Source of the DNA: Lachnospiraceae bacterium
Lineage (GTDB): Bacteria; Bacillota; Clostridia; Lachnospirales; Lachnospiraceae
NCBI GenBank assembly: GCA_017938315.1
Contig: JAGBBV010000006.1
Location: 86,755-150,754, forward strand
DNA length: 64,000 nucleotides
Reading direction: 5' to 3'
Shown: positions 25,497 through 34,234 of the stretch, piece by piece
Numbering within the stretch: the first letter of the stretch is position 1
How the letters are laid out: each line of letters begins with the position of its first letter
The notes under the pieces: generated by a model
The model's database searches: none
Told to the model about the DNA's origin: nothing
What the model saw: the letters and a program-made list of their open reading frames with translations, nothing else
Program-made: the position numbers and the translations under genes

Positions 25497-26240
25497 ATGA
25501 ACGAACAAATACGTTTTTATGAAGAGTTATCGTTTAATTCCCATCCGTCCCTTCAAACACTGTACTATGACGGTTGGATTTTACGTTTTTCTAATGGCTA
25601 TACCAATAGAGCAAACTCTGTGAATATGATATATCCGTCTACCATTGACTTGCAGAGCAAAATTGCGGTTTGTGAAGAACAGTATTTTAAGAAGCATCAG
25701 CCTTGTGTATTTAAGGTGACTGACGGTAGTGACAAACAGCTTGATTCGTTACTTGAAACCAGAGGCTATCAGGTAGTCACACCAACTGATTTAATGATTA
25801 TGGATTTAACAGGTAAGCAGTTTGAATCAAAAAATTGTATCATTACAGATCAGGCAGATGAAGAGTGGCTATATACATATTTCACGCTGGAACATTGCAC
25901 AAATGCTCAGACCATGGATACTGCAAAAAAAATGCTTTCTATGATACAAAACAGAACACTTTATTGCCGTATCGTAGAAAATGGTAAGAGTATTGCCTGT
26001 GCATCAGCTGTGATTGAACGTGGGTATATGACCTTGGTACATGTGATAGTGGATGAAACATATCGTGGACATGGATATGGGCGGCAATTATGTGAATCCC
26101 TCCTTTGTGAAGCGATGAAGCTTGGTGCGCACACCGCTTATCTTCAGGTATTGCAGAATAATCAGGTGGCTGTTAATCTGTACAAAAAATTAGGATATAA
26201 GAAGATTTATTCCTATTGGTATCGGGTGAGAAAGGAATAG
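25497..26240 (+). CDS. GNAT N-acetyltransferase, two-domain
   Basis: This 247-residue protein has a divergent N-terminal half (MNEQIRFYEELSFNSHPS, WILRFSNGYTNRANSV) and a C-terminal GNAT domain with VDETYRGHGYGRQLCESLLCEA and QVLQNNQVAVNLYKKLGYKK. The WxLRxSxGxTxRANSV opening is typical of a group of Firmicute acetyltransferases with a degenerate first domain. The start at 25497 follows GGGAGGA; the frame opens 17 codons earlier inside the previous gene. Confidence 0.8.
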   Translation: MNEQIRFYEELSFNSHPSLQTLYYDGWILRFSNGYTNRANSVNMIYPSTIDLQSKIAVCEEQYFKKHQPCVFKVTDGSDKQLDSLLETRGYQVVTPTDLMIMDLTGKQFESKNCIITDQADEEWLYTYFTLEHCTNAQTMDTAKKMLSMIQNRTLYCRIVENGKSIACASAVIERGYMTLVHVIVDETYRGHGYGRQLCESLLCEAMKLGAHTAYLQVLQNNQVAVNLYKKLGYKKIYSYWYRVRKE

Positions 26241-26244
26241 AAAC

Positions 26245-26682
26245 ATGACACATATAGAAAAAGCAAATGAATTATTTGGAAAGAAATTTCACTGTTCACA
26301 GGCTGTATTTGCTGCGTTTGCAGAAGAACTGGGAATAACGCAGGAGCAAGCACTAAAAATAGGAGCGTGTTTCGGAAGCGGAATGCGAAAAGGAGAAGTT
26401 TGTGGTGCATGTACAGGAGCTTTGATGGCACTGGGATTGAAATATGGTCAGTGCAATGAAGATGATATGGACAGTCGTTTGAAAACAAATGAAGTGACTG
26501 ACAGATTTATGAGTGAATTCAAAAAAGAAAATGGTTCCTATATGTGTAAGGAATTATTAGGTTGTGATTTGTCCACAGAGGAAGGAATTGCAATCGTATT
26601 GGAGAAGAAATTGTTTACAGAATTTTGTCCTAAAATGGTTGAGTCTGCAACAAAAATAGCAGAGGAGATTTTAAACGGCTAA
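26245..26682 (+). CDS. C_GCAxxG_C_C family redox-type protein
   Basis: This 145-residue protein matches the C_GCAxxG_C_C family: CSQAVFAAFAEELG, GACFGSGMRKGEVCGACTGALMALG, then two further Cys (CKELLGC and FCP). The conserved Cys suggest a metal or redox role; members often sit next to molybdenum or electron-transfer genes, but no such partner is here. The start lies four bases after the preceding stop. Confidence 0.8.
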   Translation: MTHIEKANELFGKKFHCSQAVFAAFAEELGITQEQALKIGACFGSGMRKGEVCGACTGALMALGLKYGQCNEDDMDSRLKTNEVTDRFMSEFKKENGSYMCKELLGCDLSTEEGIAIVLEKKLFTEFCPKMVESATKIAEEILNG

Positions 26683-26701
26683 AATCGATGAGGTGTTTAT
26701 A

Positions 26702-27118
26702 ATGAGTATTGTATATAAAGAGTTTATTACCCCCGAAGATTATAATACCTTAAGGGAAGCAGTCGGTTGGGGGCAACTTTTAAGCGAACAGGCAGAGCAA
26801 AGCTTGGCCGGATCAGCCTATGTGGTTAGTTGCTATGATGATAATAAAATTGTCGGTTCTGCCAGAGTGATATGGGATAGAGGATATGTTTCCTATCTGG
26901 CAGATGTCATGGTAGTGCCGGAGTATCAAGGAATGGGAATCGGAAAAAAGATGGTGGAAATGTCACTAACATTTATGAAATCCCAGCTAAAAGAAGGCTG
27001 GAAAATAAAGATGGTACTTGTTTCCGCAAAAGGGCGAGAAACATTCTATAGACAATTTGGTTTTATGGAAAGACCAAATGAGAATTTCGGTGCCGGAATG
27101 GACATGTGGCTTACATAG
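26702..27118 (+). CDS. GNAT N-acetyltransferase
   Basis: This 138-residue single-domain acetyltransferase has VVPEYQGMGIGKKMVEMSL (acetyl-CoA loop) and a C-terminal FYRQFGFMERPNENFGAGM motif, as in YitI/PaiA-like small GNATs. The ATG at 26702 was chosen over a GTG at 26693 that overlaps the GAGG ribosome site. Confidence 0.8.
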   Translation: MSIVYKEFITPEDYNTLREAVGWGQLLSEQAEQSLAGSAYVVSCYDDNKIVGSARVIWDRGYVSYLADVMVVPEYQGMGIGKKMVEMSLTFMKSQLKEGWKIKMVLVSAKGRETFYRQFGFMERPNENFGAGMDMWLT

Positions 27119-27143
27119 ATTTCATAGGAGAAAAGGAATGCAA

Positions 27144-27756
27144 ATGAAAAAACTATGGATAGGAGCAGGTATTACGATTTTGCTCATCATTATAGGTAAT
27201 ATCACTGCACAAAAGCTTGTGCCGGACCGTGCCGATTAGTGTTTTTGCCGCATGTTTATGTTTATTGATTCCAACGCTTCTTACTACTGTTCTTTTTAGT
27301 ATAGCCATTTTCGAAGATATCAAAGAACGTAACCCTAAAGGGAAAAAAGATATCGGTGTGCTAATTGCACCGATAATCTATGAACTGCTATTATTTGCCA
27401 CCTTGACTTGGGTGGGCATACGCGGGGTAAATGCAGCGAAAGATATCATAAACGATCCCATAGAACAGCCGGTTTATTTTGCTTATATTAACAAGACAAG
27501 AACCTACGGATACAGAACCAGAGGGACAAGCTATTACTTGAGATGCCGTACGGATGACGGCAAAAGTGAAAGGCTCAAAATCAGGGTAAATAAAAGTAAA
27601 TTGGACGATGTACGTGCTGTAATAGGTGAAGCAGAGTCGGAGTATGGTTTTTTTGATGCAAAGTATATCGTAATCTATTATGAAAACCTTAAAATTCTGA
27701 AAGAATTGCAAATGGTTACACCTCCGGTTGACACCGGAAACAACAAGGAGAATTAA
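27144..27756 (+). pseudogene. Membrane protein gene with an apparent frameshift
   Basis: An ATG at 27144, with AAAGGA upstream, opens MKKLWIGAGITILLIIIGNI, a good first membrane helix, but the frame stops at 27237-27239. A second frame, one base on, is open from 27217 to 27756 and continues with a second helix (FAACLCLLIPTLLTTVLFSIA), a third (PIIYELLLFATLTWVGI) and a soluble beta-rich domain of about 90 residues, but has only a TTG near its start and no ribosome site. Together they look like one protein of about 200 residues broken near 27217-27239. Sequencing error or true mutation cannot be told apart. Family unrecognised. Confidence 0.55.
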
Positions 27757-28500
27757 ATGGTACGGGCAGTTATTTTCGATATGTTTGAAACCTTAATAAC
27801 ACATTTTGAAAGTCCGCTGTATTTTGGGACGCAGATGGCAGAGGATATTGGTATTTCAGAAGAAAAATTCCAATCTATGTGGCATCCCACCGAGTATGAT
27901 AGAACGGTGGGAAATGCAACCTTGGAAGAAGTTCTTGTAAAGATTCTGGAAGAAAATCATATCTATTCAGTAGAACTTTTAGACAAAATAGTAAAGAAAC
28001 GTATCAGTGCTAAGGAAGAATGCTTTAAGCATCTTCATCCTGAAATTATTTCTATGCTTTCTACTTTAAAAGAGAAAGGATATCTGATAGGATTAATTAG
28101 CAATTGCTTTTCAGAAGAAGCAGAAGTAATAAGAAAAAGCGTTTTGTTTCCATATTTTGATGTGCTTTGTCTTTCCTATGAACAGGGGATGCAAAAGCCG
28201 GATGAGGAAATCTATCAAAAATGTATGAAAGAACTTGCCGTAAAAGCAGAGGAATGCTTGTATGTAGGAGACGGCGGTAGTAATGAACTGGAAGCAGCTA
28301 AAAAGCTTGGCATGAAAGCAGTACAGGCAGCATGGTATTTAAAACAAGGAACCAGGCAGCCCGTAGGGCGCAAGCCGGAATTTGTTCAGGTAGAAACACC
28401 TTTAGGGGTGATAAAGCTGTTGGTAGGATATTCCGGTGGATTAACACCGCTTCTTGACAGGGAAGGAAAAACCATTATCACTACAGTTTATGATAAATAA
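27757..28500 (+). CDS. HAD-superfamily hydrolase
   Basis: This 247-residue protein has HAD motif I as FDMFETL (nucleophile D8; the second Asp of DxD is Phe, as in haloacid dehalogenase-like members with DxY), motif II LISNC, motif III Lys in QKPDEEIY, and motif IV YVGDGGSNELEAA. A helical cap lies at about residues 15-100. The DxF form leaves open whether it is a phosphatase. GGAG precedes the ATG. Confidence 0.8.
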   Translation: MVRAVIFDMFETLITHFESPLYFGTQMAEDIGISEEKFQSMWHPTEYDRTVGNATLEEVLVKILEENHIYSVELLDKIVKKRISAKEECFKHLHPEIISMLSTLKEKGYLIGLISNCFSEEAEVIRKSVLFPYFDVLCLSYEQGMQKPDEEIYQKCMKELAVKAEECLYVGDGGSNELEAAKKLGMKAVQAAWYLKQGTRQPVGRKPEFVQVETPLGVIKLLVGYSGGLTPLLDREGKTIITTVYDK

Positions 28501-28512
28501 TGGAGGTTACCC

Positions 28513-28803
28513 ATGAGTATTACAGTAAATATTTATTACACAGGAACAAACGGAAATGCAAGGAAGTTCGCGGAAGAGATGGTAGAGAGCGGACTTGTGG
28601 ATGAGATACGCGCTGAAGAGGGAAATGAGCGGTATGAGTATTTCTTTCCAATGGATGATCCGGAAACAGTTCTTCTGATTGACAGATGGCGTGACCAGGC
28701 AGCTATTGATTTCCATCATAAATCCAAAATGATGCCAAAGATAGCAGCTCTTAGGGAAAAATATAAGCTTAGAATGAAAGTGGAGCGATACTTAGATGAA
28801 TGA
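28513..28803 (+). CDS. Antibiotic biosynthesis monooxygenase-like (ABM) protein
   Basis: This 96-residue dimeric alpha/beta barrel protein resembles putative quinol monooxygenases (YgiN type): YEYFFPMDDPETVLLIDRWRD followed by IDFHHKSKMMPKIAALREKY with the conserved His. Substrate unknown. GGAGG precedes the start, and the stop overlaps the next gene by eight bases. Confidence 0.75.
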   Translation: MSITVNIYYTGTNGNARKFAEEMVESGLVDEIRAEEGNERYEYFFPMDDPETVLLIDRWRDQAAIDFHHKSKMMPKIAALREKYKLRMKVERYLDE

Positions 28804-29317
28804 ATTAATAAGGGAAGAAAAGGAAATGGCAGTTTACCGCTTACTGAATGAACTGGACATTCCCTACAAAAGAATGGATCATGAGGCGTTTGCAACCATT
28901 GAAGCGTGCAGAGGTGTAGATGAAATATTGGGAATCAGCATGTGCAAGAATTTGTTTCTTTGTAATTCCCAGAAGACAGTATTTTATTTGCTCCTTATGC
29001 CCGGGGAAAAGAAGTTCAAGACTAAGGAACTTTCTAAGCAGATCGGCAGTGCCAGACTTTCTTTCGGACCGGCAGAGTACATGGAAGAATATTTAAATAT
29101 CACGCCCGGTTCCGTGAGCGTAATGGGGCTGATGAACGATAAGGAAAATAAAGTAAATCTTTTGATAGATGAGGATATATTAAATGAAGAGTTTTTGGGT
29201 TGCCACCCTTGTGTGAATACGGCAAGCTTGAAAGTAAGTACTAAGGATGTTATTACAAAGTTTCTTCCGTATGTAAAACATGATTACCAAGTGGTGAAAT
29301 TAACAGGTGAGGATTAA
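28796..29317 (+). CDS. YbaK/ProX-type aminoacyl-tRNA deacylase
   Basis: This 173-residue protein belongs to the YbaK/prolyl-tRNA synthetase-associated domain family, which clears mischarged tRNAs such as Ala-tRNA(Pro). Diagnostic stretches are YKRMDHEAFATIEAC, the Lys of CKNLFLCN, GSARLSFGPAEYMEEYLNITPGSVS and the GCHPCVNTASLKV loop. It is freestanding, like PrdX/ProXp-ala, and is coupled to the upstream ABM gene. Confidence 0.85.
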   Translation: MNELIREEKEMAVYRLLNELDIPYKRMDHEAFATIEACRGVDEILGISMCKNLFLCNSQKTVFYLLLMPGEKKFKTKELSKQIGSARLSFGPAEYMEEYLNITPGSVSVMGLMNDKENKVNLLIDEDILNEEFLGCHPCVNTASLKVSTKDVITKFLPYVKHDYQVVKLTGED

Positions 29318-29335
29318 AGAAAGGTACGGTTTAGC

Positions 29336-29782
29336 ATGACAGTTCGGACAATGACCATTGAAGATTATCAGGGAGTATATGATTTGTGGATGACCATTAA
29401 GGGGTTTGCCATCAGAAGTATTGATGATTCCAAGGTGGGCGTAGAGCGTTTTCTGAAAAGAAACCCGACCACAAGTGTTGTGGCAATAGAAGACGGAAAG
29501 ATTGTGGGAAGTATTCTCTGCGGACATGACGGCAGAAGGGGATGCCTTTATCACGTATGTGTGCATGAGGATTATCGTATGCGCGGTATTGGTAAAAGCA
29601 TGGTGGTTCATTGCATGCAGGAACTGGAAAAGGAACATATCAGTAAGGTTTCTTTGATTGCCTTTACCCAAAATGATATCGGAAACGCGTTCTGGAAAGA
29701 AATCGGTTGGACAAAAAGAGAAGATTTGAACTACTACGATTTTACGCTGAACAAAGAAAACATCATTAATTATAATAAATAG
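29336..29782 (+). CDS. GNAT N-acetyltransferase
   Basis: This 148-residue single-domain acetyltransferase has VCVHEDYRMRGIGKSMVVHC and the C-terminal NDIGNAFWKEIGWTKREDLNYY. The opening MTVRTMTIEDYQGVYDLW is typical of small Firmicute GNATs. The acceptor is unknown. Confidence 0.8.
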   Translation: MTVRTMTIEDYQGVYDLWMTIKGFAIRSIDDSKVGVERFLKRNPTTSVVAIEDGKIVGSILCGHDGRRGCLYHVCVHEDYRMRGIGKSMVVHCMQELEKEHISKVSLIAFTQNDIGNAFWKEIGWTKREDLNYYDFTLNKENIINYNK

Positions 29783-29805
29783 AAACGGGGACATATAGAA
29801 AGAAT

Positions 29806-30273
29806 ATGAGAAGAAGTGACAGGGAAATTACGGATAAGAAAGTAATAGAAGAGTTTATATCCAAGGAGCAGATACTCAGGATTGCTTTTTATGACGATGG
29901 AGACATTTATATTGTGCCGGTAAACTATGGATACATATATGAGAATGATATATATTCCTTCTTTTTCCATGGTGCGAAGGCCGGAAGGAAGTATGAACTG
30001 GCAAAGAAAAATCCTACCGTAGGATTTGAAATAGACGGGAAATATAAGCTATTGGAAGGCAAAGTGGCCTGTGATTATTCTGCAAATTTTCAAAGTGTGA
30101 TAGGAACGGGAAAAATTAGTCTGGTTTCAGATAAGGAAGAAAAAGTACAGGGACTTAATATCTTGATGAACCAGGTGGCACAAAATGAGAATTGGGTTTA
30201 TTCGAAACAAATGATAGAGGCAGTGGCCGTCTTTAAACTGGATGTAGAAAAGATATCGTGTAAGGCGAAATAG
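29806..30273 (+). CDS. Pyridoxamine 5'-phosphate oxidase-family (NimA-like) flavoprotein
   Basis: This 155-residue protein has the split-barrel flavin fold of the PNPOx family: MRRSDREITDKKVIEEFIS, IVPVNYGYIYENDIYSFFFHGA and GFEIDGK. The first phrase is shared with NimA nitroimidazole-resistance proteins and many anaerobe homologues that probably bind FMN or heme. Resistance is not established here. Confidence 0.8.
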   Translation: MRRSDREITDKKVIEEFISKEQILRIAFYDDGDIYIVPVNYGYIYENDIYSFFFHGAKAGRKYELAKKNPTVGFEIDGKYKLLEGKVACDYSANFQSVIGTGKISLVSDKEEKVQGLNILMNQVAQNENWVYSKQMIEAVAVFKLDVEKISCKAK

Positions 30274-30372
30274 ATGAGAAAGACAGAATAAATGTTCTTT
30301 TCGTCATAGACTTTTAAGGCTGACATGCTAGAATAAAATAGTGTGAACGGAGGCCCCTTGGGAAAGGGGGAG

Positions 30373-30435
30373 ATGCCTATGTATGTTACATATGAAAATC
30401 TTATACATATCTCTAAAAAGCGCAATGTAAAATGA
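30373..30435 (+). pseudogene. Remnant of a holin-like small toxin gene (Hol_Tox type)
   Basis: A 20-codon frame reads MPMYVTYENLIHISKKRNVK. MYVTYENLI is the start of the small hydrophobic holin-like toxins I know from Clostridia, and the upstream GAACGGAGGCCCCTTGGGAA with its CCCCTT/AAGGGG hairpin also matches the leader of such genes. The hydrophobic helix that should follow is missing, so this is probably a deletion remnant fused to unrelated sequence. It overlaps the region just before the DUF89 gene. Confidence 0.5.
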
Positions 30436-30446
30436 GGATGAGAAAA

Positions 30447-31328
30447 ATGCACGCAAACGCTATGTGTATGTCCTGCATGTTATCCAGGCAGGAAAAACAA
30501 ATAAGACAATTTAAAGATGATGAAAAGAAATCAGAGTACATGCATCAGGTGCTTGGAATTTTATATGATTACGGACAGACCAAATCATCGCCGTATCTTG
30601 CGGAGCAGATGAATCTGTTAAGTAAGAAGTACTGGGGAAGTTTAGAGGATTTTACCCCGATTAAGCATAAGTACAATCAGCTGTTACTTGCCAAGGAATC
30701 AGAAATCAAAGAAAAGATAAGCAAGGAAGCAGACCCCATAAAAGAAAGCATCAAATATGTGTGTGCTGCCAATTATATTGATTTTTCCGCAGTGGAAAAT
30801 GTAAATGAAACTACTTTTGAGATGTTGATGAAGAAAGCGGAAGATGAAGTTGTTCCAAAAGAGGAATACGCAAAGTTTAGGGAGGATTTGGAAGAAGCGG
30901 ACAGTTTGATTTATCTTACTGATAATTGCGGTGAAATTGTACTTGATAAATTATTCGTTGAATTTATTAAAGAGGCTTATCCGAATCTGAAGATTACGGT
31001 GATAGTAAGAGGTGAGAACGTTATTAACGATGCTACTATGGAGGATGCAGTAGAAGTAGGACTTACAGAAGTGGTGCCCTGTGTCGGAAACGGAAATGCT
31101 GCACCGGGGACTGTTCCGGAAAGATTGAGTGAGGAAGCAAAGCATCTTCTGTCTAACGCAGATGTCATTATTTCCAAAGGTCAGGGAAATTTTGAATCCA
31201 TGTATGATGAAGGATTTAACCCTTACTATATGTTTTTATGTAAGTGTGAATTGTTTGTACACAGATTTGGTCTTAAGCGGTATGAATCTGTTTTTCGGAA
31301 AGAAGAACGGATTAGTATCTTGCAATAA
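30447..31328 (+). CDS. DUF89 / ARMT1-like damage-control phosphatase
   Basis: This 293-residue protein has the DUF89 pattern: an N-terminal Cys pair (MCMSCMLSRQ), the metal site YLTDNCGEIVLDKLF, VRGENVINDAT and the Lys/Gly loop ISKGQGNFE. Family members are metal-dependent phosphatases acting on damaged sugar phosphates or related metabolites. The ATG at 30447 (MHANAMCMSC) is favoured because AGGAT precedes it and homologues start near here; upstream ATGs exist at 30432 and 30438. Confidence 0.8.
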   Translation: MHANAMCMSCMLSRQEKQIRQFKDDEKKSEYMHQVLGILYDYGQTKSSPYLAEQMNLLSKKYWGSLEDFTPIKHKYNQLLLAKESEIKEKISKEADPIKESIKYVCAANYIDFSAVENVNETTFEMLMKKAEDEVVPKEEYAKFREDLEEADSLIYLTDNCGEIVLDKLFVEFIKEAYPNLKITVIVRGENVINDATMEDAVEVGLTEVVPCVGNGNAAPGTVPERLSEEAKHLLSNADVIISKGQGNFESMYDEGFNPYYMFLCKCELFVHRFGLKRYESVFRKEERISILQ

Positions 31329-31362
31329 AGAAGTATTCAAAGGAAAAAGGAGAAAAAGAGAA

Positions 31363-32004
31363 ATGAAATTAATTATGGACAGCATTGTAACAGCAGTAGC
31401 AAATATCATTGTATTTTCAATGATTCCGTTTATCTGGTGGGGGATAAGACATCGTAAGGAAACAAATTTTTTCAAGTGGCTTGGATTTATCAAACCGAAG
31501 TTTAACAGCAAGTGGTGGGTACTCATTATTTTTGCCATTGCATATTATTTCTTCTATAAGTTTGACTTTACGGTCTTTATCAGCAAAGAGTCTATGGAAG
31601 CGGTAGAAAACAATAGTTCCGTAACAGCAAATGCGTTTGCGGGACTTGGTGTGGCAGCAATTATTCCGGCTTTTATCACAAACTTTATTGCAAACGGAAT
31701 GGGAGAAGAAATTTTATACAGAGGATTTTTGAATAAACGTCTGTGCAGTAAATTAGGTGCAGTAAAGGGAAGCATCGTGCAGGCAGTGCTGTTTGCACTT
31801 ATGCACAACGCAATCTATTTGCTGGCAGCGGTGCCTGTTGGAATGGATTTTCACATTTGGATGTTTGTTTTCACGGGCGCAGGTGCATTATTGTTAGGCT
31901 ATTTAAATGAAAAAATCTATAATGGCTCCATTATACCAAGTATCATTCTGCACGGTGCAGGAAACTTCCTTAGCTCAATGATGCTTGCGTTTGGATTACG
32001 TTAA
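31363..32004 (+). CDS. CPBP intramembrane metalloprotease (CAAX protease / bacteriocin-processing)
   Basis: This 213-residue protein has about six membrane helices and the Abi/CPBP motifs: GEEILYRGFLNKR (motif 1, EExxxR), FALMHN (motif 2, FxxxH) and HGAGNFL (motif 3). Family roles range from prenyl-protein processing to bacteriocin immunity; nothing nearby decides between them. The ATG at 31363 follows AGGAG; the longer frame runs inside the DUF89 gene. Confidence 0.85.
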   Translation: MKLIMDSIVTAVANIIVFSMIPFIWWGIRHRKETNFFKWLGFIKPKFNSKWWVLIIFAIAYYFFYKFDFTVFISKESMEAVENNSSVTANAFAGLGVAAIIPAFITNFIANGMGEEILYRGFLNKRLCSKLGAVKGSIVQAVLFALMHNAIYLLAAVPVGMDFHIWMFVFTGAGALLLGYLNEKIYNGSIIPSIILHGAGNFLSSMMLAFGLR

Positions 32005-32073
32005 TGCTATGATTGTATCGGTTATGGAAATTATTCTGCATTTTGCAGGTTTGAAAGAAAGGATAGTATACAT

Positions 32074-33297
32074 ATGAAAGTAAGAACAGGTGGTGTTACC
32101 GCAGCAAAAGGTTTTGCGGCAGCAGGCGTAGAAGCAGAAATTAAGTATAAGAACAGAAAAGATATGGCAATGATTTACAGCCAGAAACCTTGTGTGGTAG
32201 CAGGAACCTTTACGACTAATGTAGTAAAGGCTGCCCCTGTACTCTGGGATAAGAAAGTAGTGGAGGAGTCTCCCTTTGCACAGGCTGTAGTAGTCAATGC
32301 AGGGATTGCCAATGCATGTACCGGGGAAGAAGGATTTTCCTATTGTCAGCAGACTGCAAAAGCAGTAGCAAAGGCCCTTAATGTACCGGAAGATTCCGTG
32401 CTGGTGGCATCTACCGGTGTTATCGGTATGCAGCTTCCCATTGACAGGATTGTAGCCGGAGTAGAAAAACTGGCGAAAGCAAAAGCAGAAACCTTAGAAG
32501 CAGGCACTTTGGCAGCAGAGGCGATTATGACAACAGATACCATTTCTAAGCAGGTGGCAGTTGAAATTGAAGTTGGCGGCGAGAAAGTTACCGTGGGTGG
32601 TATGTGTAAAGGTTCCGGAATGATTCATCCCAATATGTGTACCATGCTTGGTTTTGTGACGACTGATGCGGTTATTACAAAAGATGCTCTGACTAAGGCA
32701 GTCAAAGAAGATGTGGTAGATACATTTAATATGATTTCTGTTGACGGCGATACCTCTACCAACGATACTTTGCTGGTAATGGCAAACGGCATGGCGGAAA
32801 ATCCTGAAATTCAATTAGGAACTCCTGAGTATGAAGAGTTTAAGGCAGCACTTCATTATGTAAATGAAACCCTTGCCAAGATGATGGCAGGAGATGGCGA
32901 AGGTGCCACAGCGTTATTGGAGGTAAAGGTAATAAATGCAGATACCAAAGAGAACGCACGCATTTTAAGCAAATCCGTTGTATGCTCCAGTTTGGTGAAA
33001 GCGATGATTTACGGACATGATGCCAATGCGGGAAGAATCCTATGTGCACTTGGCTATTCAGGAGTGCAGTTCAATCCTGAAAAGATTGATTTATATTTTG
33101 AAAGTAAGGCTGGCAAGATTAAAATATATGAAGATGGTGTTTCCACCGGATATGATGAGGATGAAGCAACCAAAATTTTGTCAGAGCCTGAAGTGACCGT
33201 GTTGGTCGATATGAAAATGGGAGAAGAAACAGCCACTGCTTGGGGTTGTGATTTGACCTACGATTATGTTAAGATAAACGCAGACTACAGAAGTTAA
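32074..33297 (+). CDS. argJ: Bifunctional ornithine acetyltransferase / N-acetylglutamate synthase
   Basis: This 407-residue enzyme moves the acetyl group from acetylornithine to glutamate, allowing the cyclic arginine pathway. The precursor self-cleaves before the nucleophilic Thr in NMCTMLGFVTTDA (about residues 187-200), and KGSGMIHPNM is diagnostic. The C-terminal AWGCDLTYDYVKINADYRS is complete. It begins the argJ-argB-argD run, 19 bases ahead of argB, and is separated from argC by 17 kb. Confidence 0.95.
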   Translation: MKVRTGGVTAAKGFAAAGVEAEIKYKNRKDMAMIYSQKPCVVAGTFTTNVVKAAPVLWDKKVVEESPFAQAVVVNAGIANACTGEEGFSYCQQTAKAVAKALNVPEDSVLVASTGVIGMQLPIDRIVAGVEKLAKAKAETLEAGTLAAEAIMTTDTISKQVAVEIEVGGEKVTVGGMCKGSGMIHPNMCTMLGFVTTDAVITKDALTKAVKEDVVDTFNMISVDGDTSTNDTLLVMANGMAENPEIQLGTPEYEEFKAALHYVNETLAKMMAGDGEGATALLEVKVINADTKENARILSKSVVCSSLVKAMIYGHDANAGRILCALGYSGVQFNPEKIDLYFESKAGKIKIYEDGVSTGYDEDEATKILSEPEVTVLVDMKMGEETATAWGCDLTYDYVKINADYRS

Positions 33298-33315
33298 AGA
33301 TTAGGGAGATTTGTC

Positions 33316-34215
33316 ATGGATATGGAAAAAATCATGAAAAAAGCGGAGGTCCTTATAGAAGCACTTCCTTATATACAGAAATTTAACCGTAAAATTATCG
33401 TTGTAAAGTATGGCGGCAGTGCCATGAGCAATGAGGAGTTACAGAAAAATGTTATTAAGGATGTAACACTTCTTAAACTGGTAGGCTTTAAACCTATTAT
33501 CGTTCACGGTGGCGGTAAGGAAATCAGCCGTTGGGTGGAAAAGACAGGAAAAGAAGCACAGTTTATCAACGGGCTTCGTGTAACCGATGAAGAAACCATG
33601 GAAATCGCAGAAATGGTTCTCAATAAAGTAAACAAGAGACTGGTTACCATGGTGGAAGAACTTGGCGTAAAAGCTGTAGGTATCAGTGGTAAGGACGGCA
33701 GACTTTTAAATGTAGAGAAAAAGTATGCAGACGGACAGGACATCGGTTTTGTGGGTGATGTAAGAGAAGTAAATGCAAAGATTCTCTATGATTTACTTGA
33801 GAATGATTACTTGCCCATAGTAGCGCCTATCGGTCTTGGAGATAACTGTGATACCTACAATATCAATGCAGACGATGCGGCTTGTGCCATTGCAAAGGCA
33901 GTAGGTGCTGATAAGTTGGTATTCCTTACAGATATTGAAGGACTTTACAAGGATATTAATGACAAGTCTTCCTTTATTTCCAGAATTACTGCTACAGAAG
34001 CTGATGAGCTGATTGAAGAGGGCTTTATTGGTGGCGGTATGCTTCCTAAGTTAAATAACTGCACATCAGCAATTAAGAATGGTGTAAACAGAGTACATAT
34101 TTTGGACGGAAGAATTGCCCATTGCCTGCTCCTTGAAATCTTCACCAACGAAGGAATCGGAACAGCGATTATTAAAGACGAGGATAAGGCACTTATGAAT
34201 GAGAAGGATGCCTAA
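33316..34215 (+). CDS. argB: Acetylglutamate kinase
   Basis: This 299-residue kinase phosphorylates N-acetylglutamate. [27 protein letters not shown] and [11 protein letters not shown] are the ATP and substrate motifs of the amino acid kinase fold. The N-terminal helix [21 protein letters not shown] is the arginine-sensitive, hexamer-forming type, so feedback inhibition by arginine is likely. GGGAG lies before the ATG. Confidence 0.95.
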   Translation: MDMEKIMKKAEVLIEALPYIQKFNRKIIVVKYGGSAMSNEELQKNVIKDVTLLKLVGFKPIIVHGGGKEISRWVEKTGKEAQFINGLRVTDEETMEIAEMVLNKVNKRLVTMVEELGVKAVGISGKDGRLLNVEKKYADGQDIGFVGDVREVNAKILYDLLENDYLPIVAPIGLGDNCDTYNINADDAACAIAKAVGADKLVFLTDIEGLYKDINDKSSFISRITATEADELIEEGFIGGGMLPKLNNCTSAIKNGVNRVHILDGRIAHCLLLEIFTNEGIGTAIIKDEDKALMNEKDA

Positions 34216-34234
34216 TTCGGAGAGAGGAATCAGT

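Noticed and set aside
16466-30273. Integron cassette array
   Set aside because: The genes are short and same-strand, but spacing is often only a few bases or overlapping, no attC-like sites separate them, and no integrase is seen.
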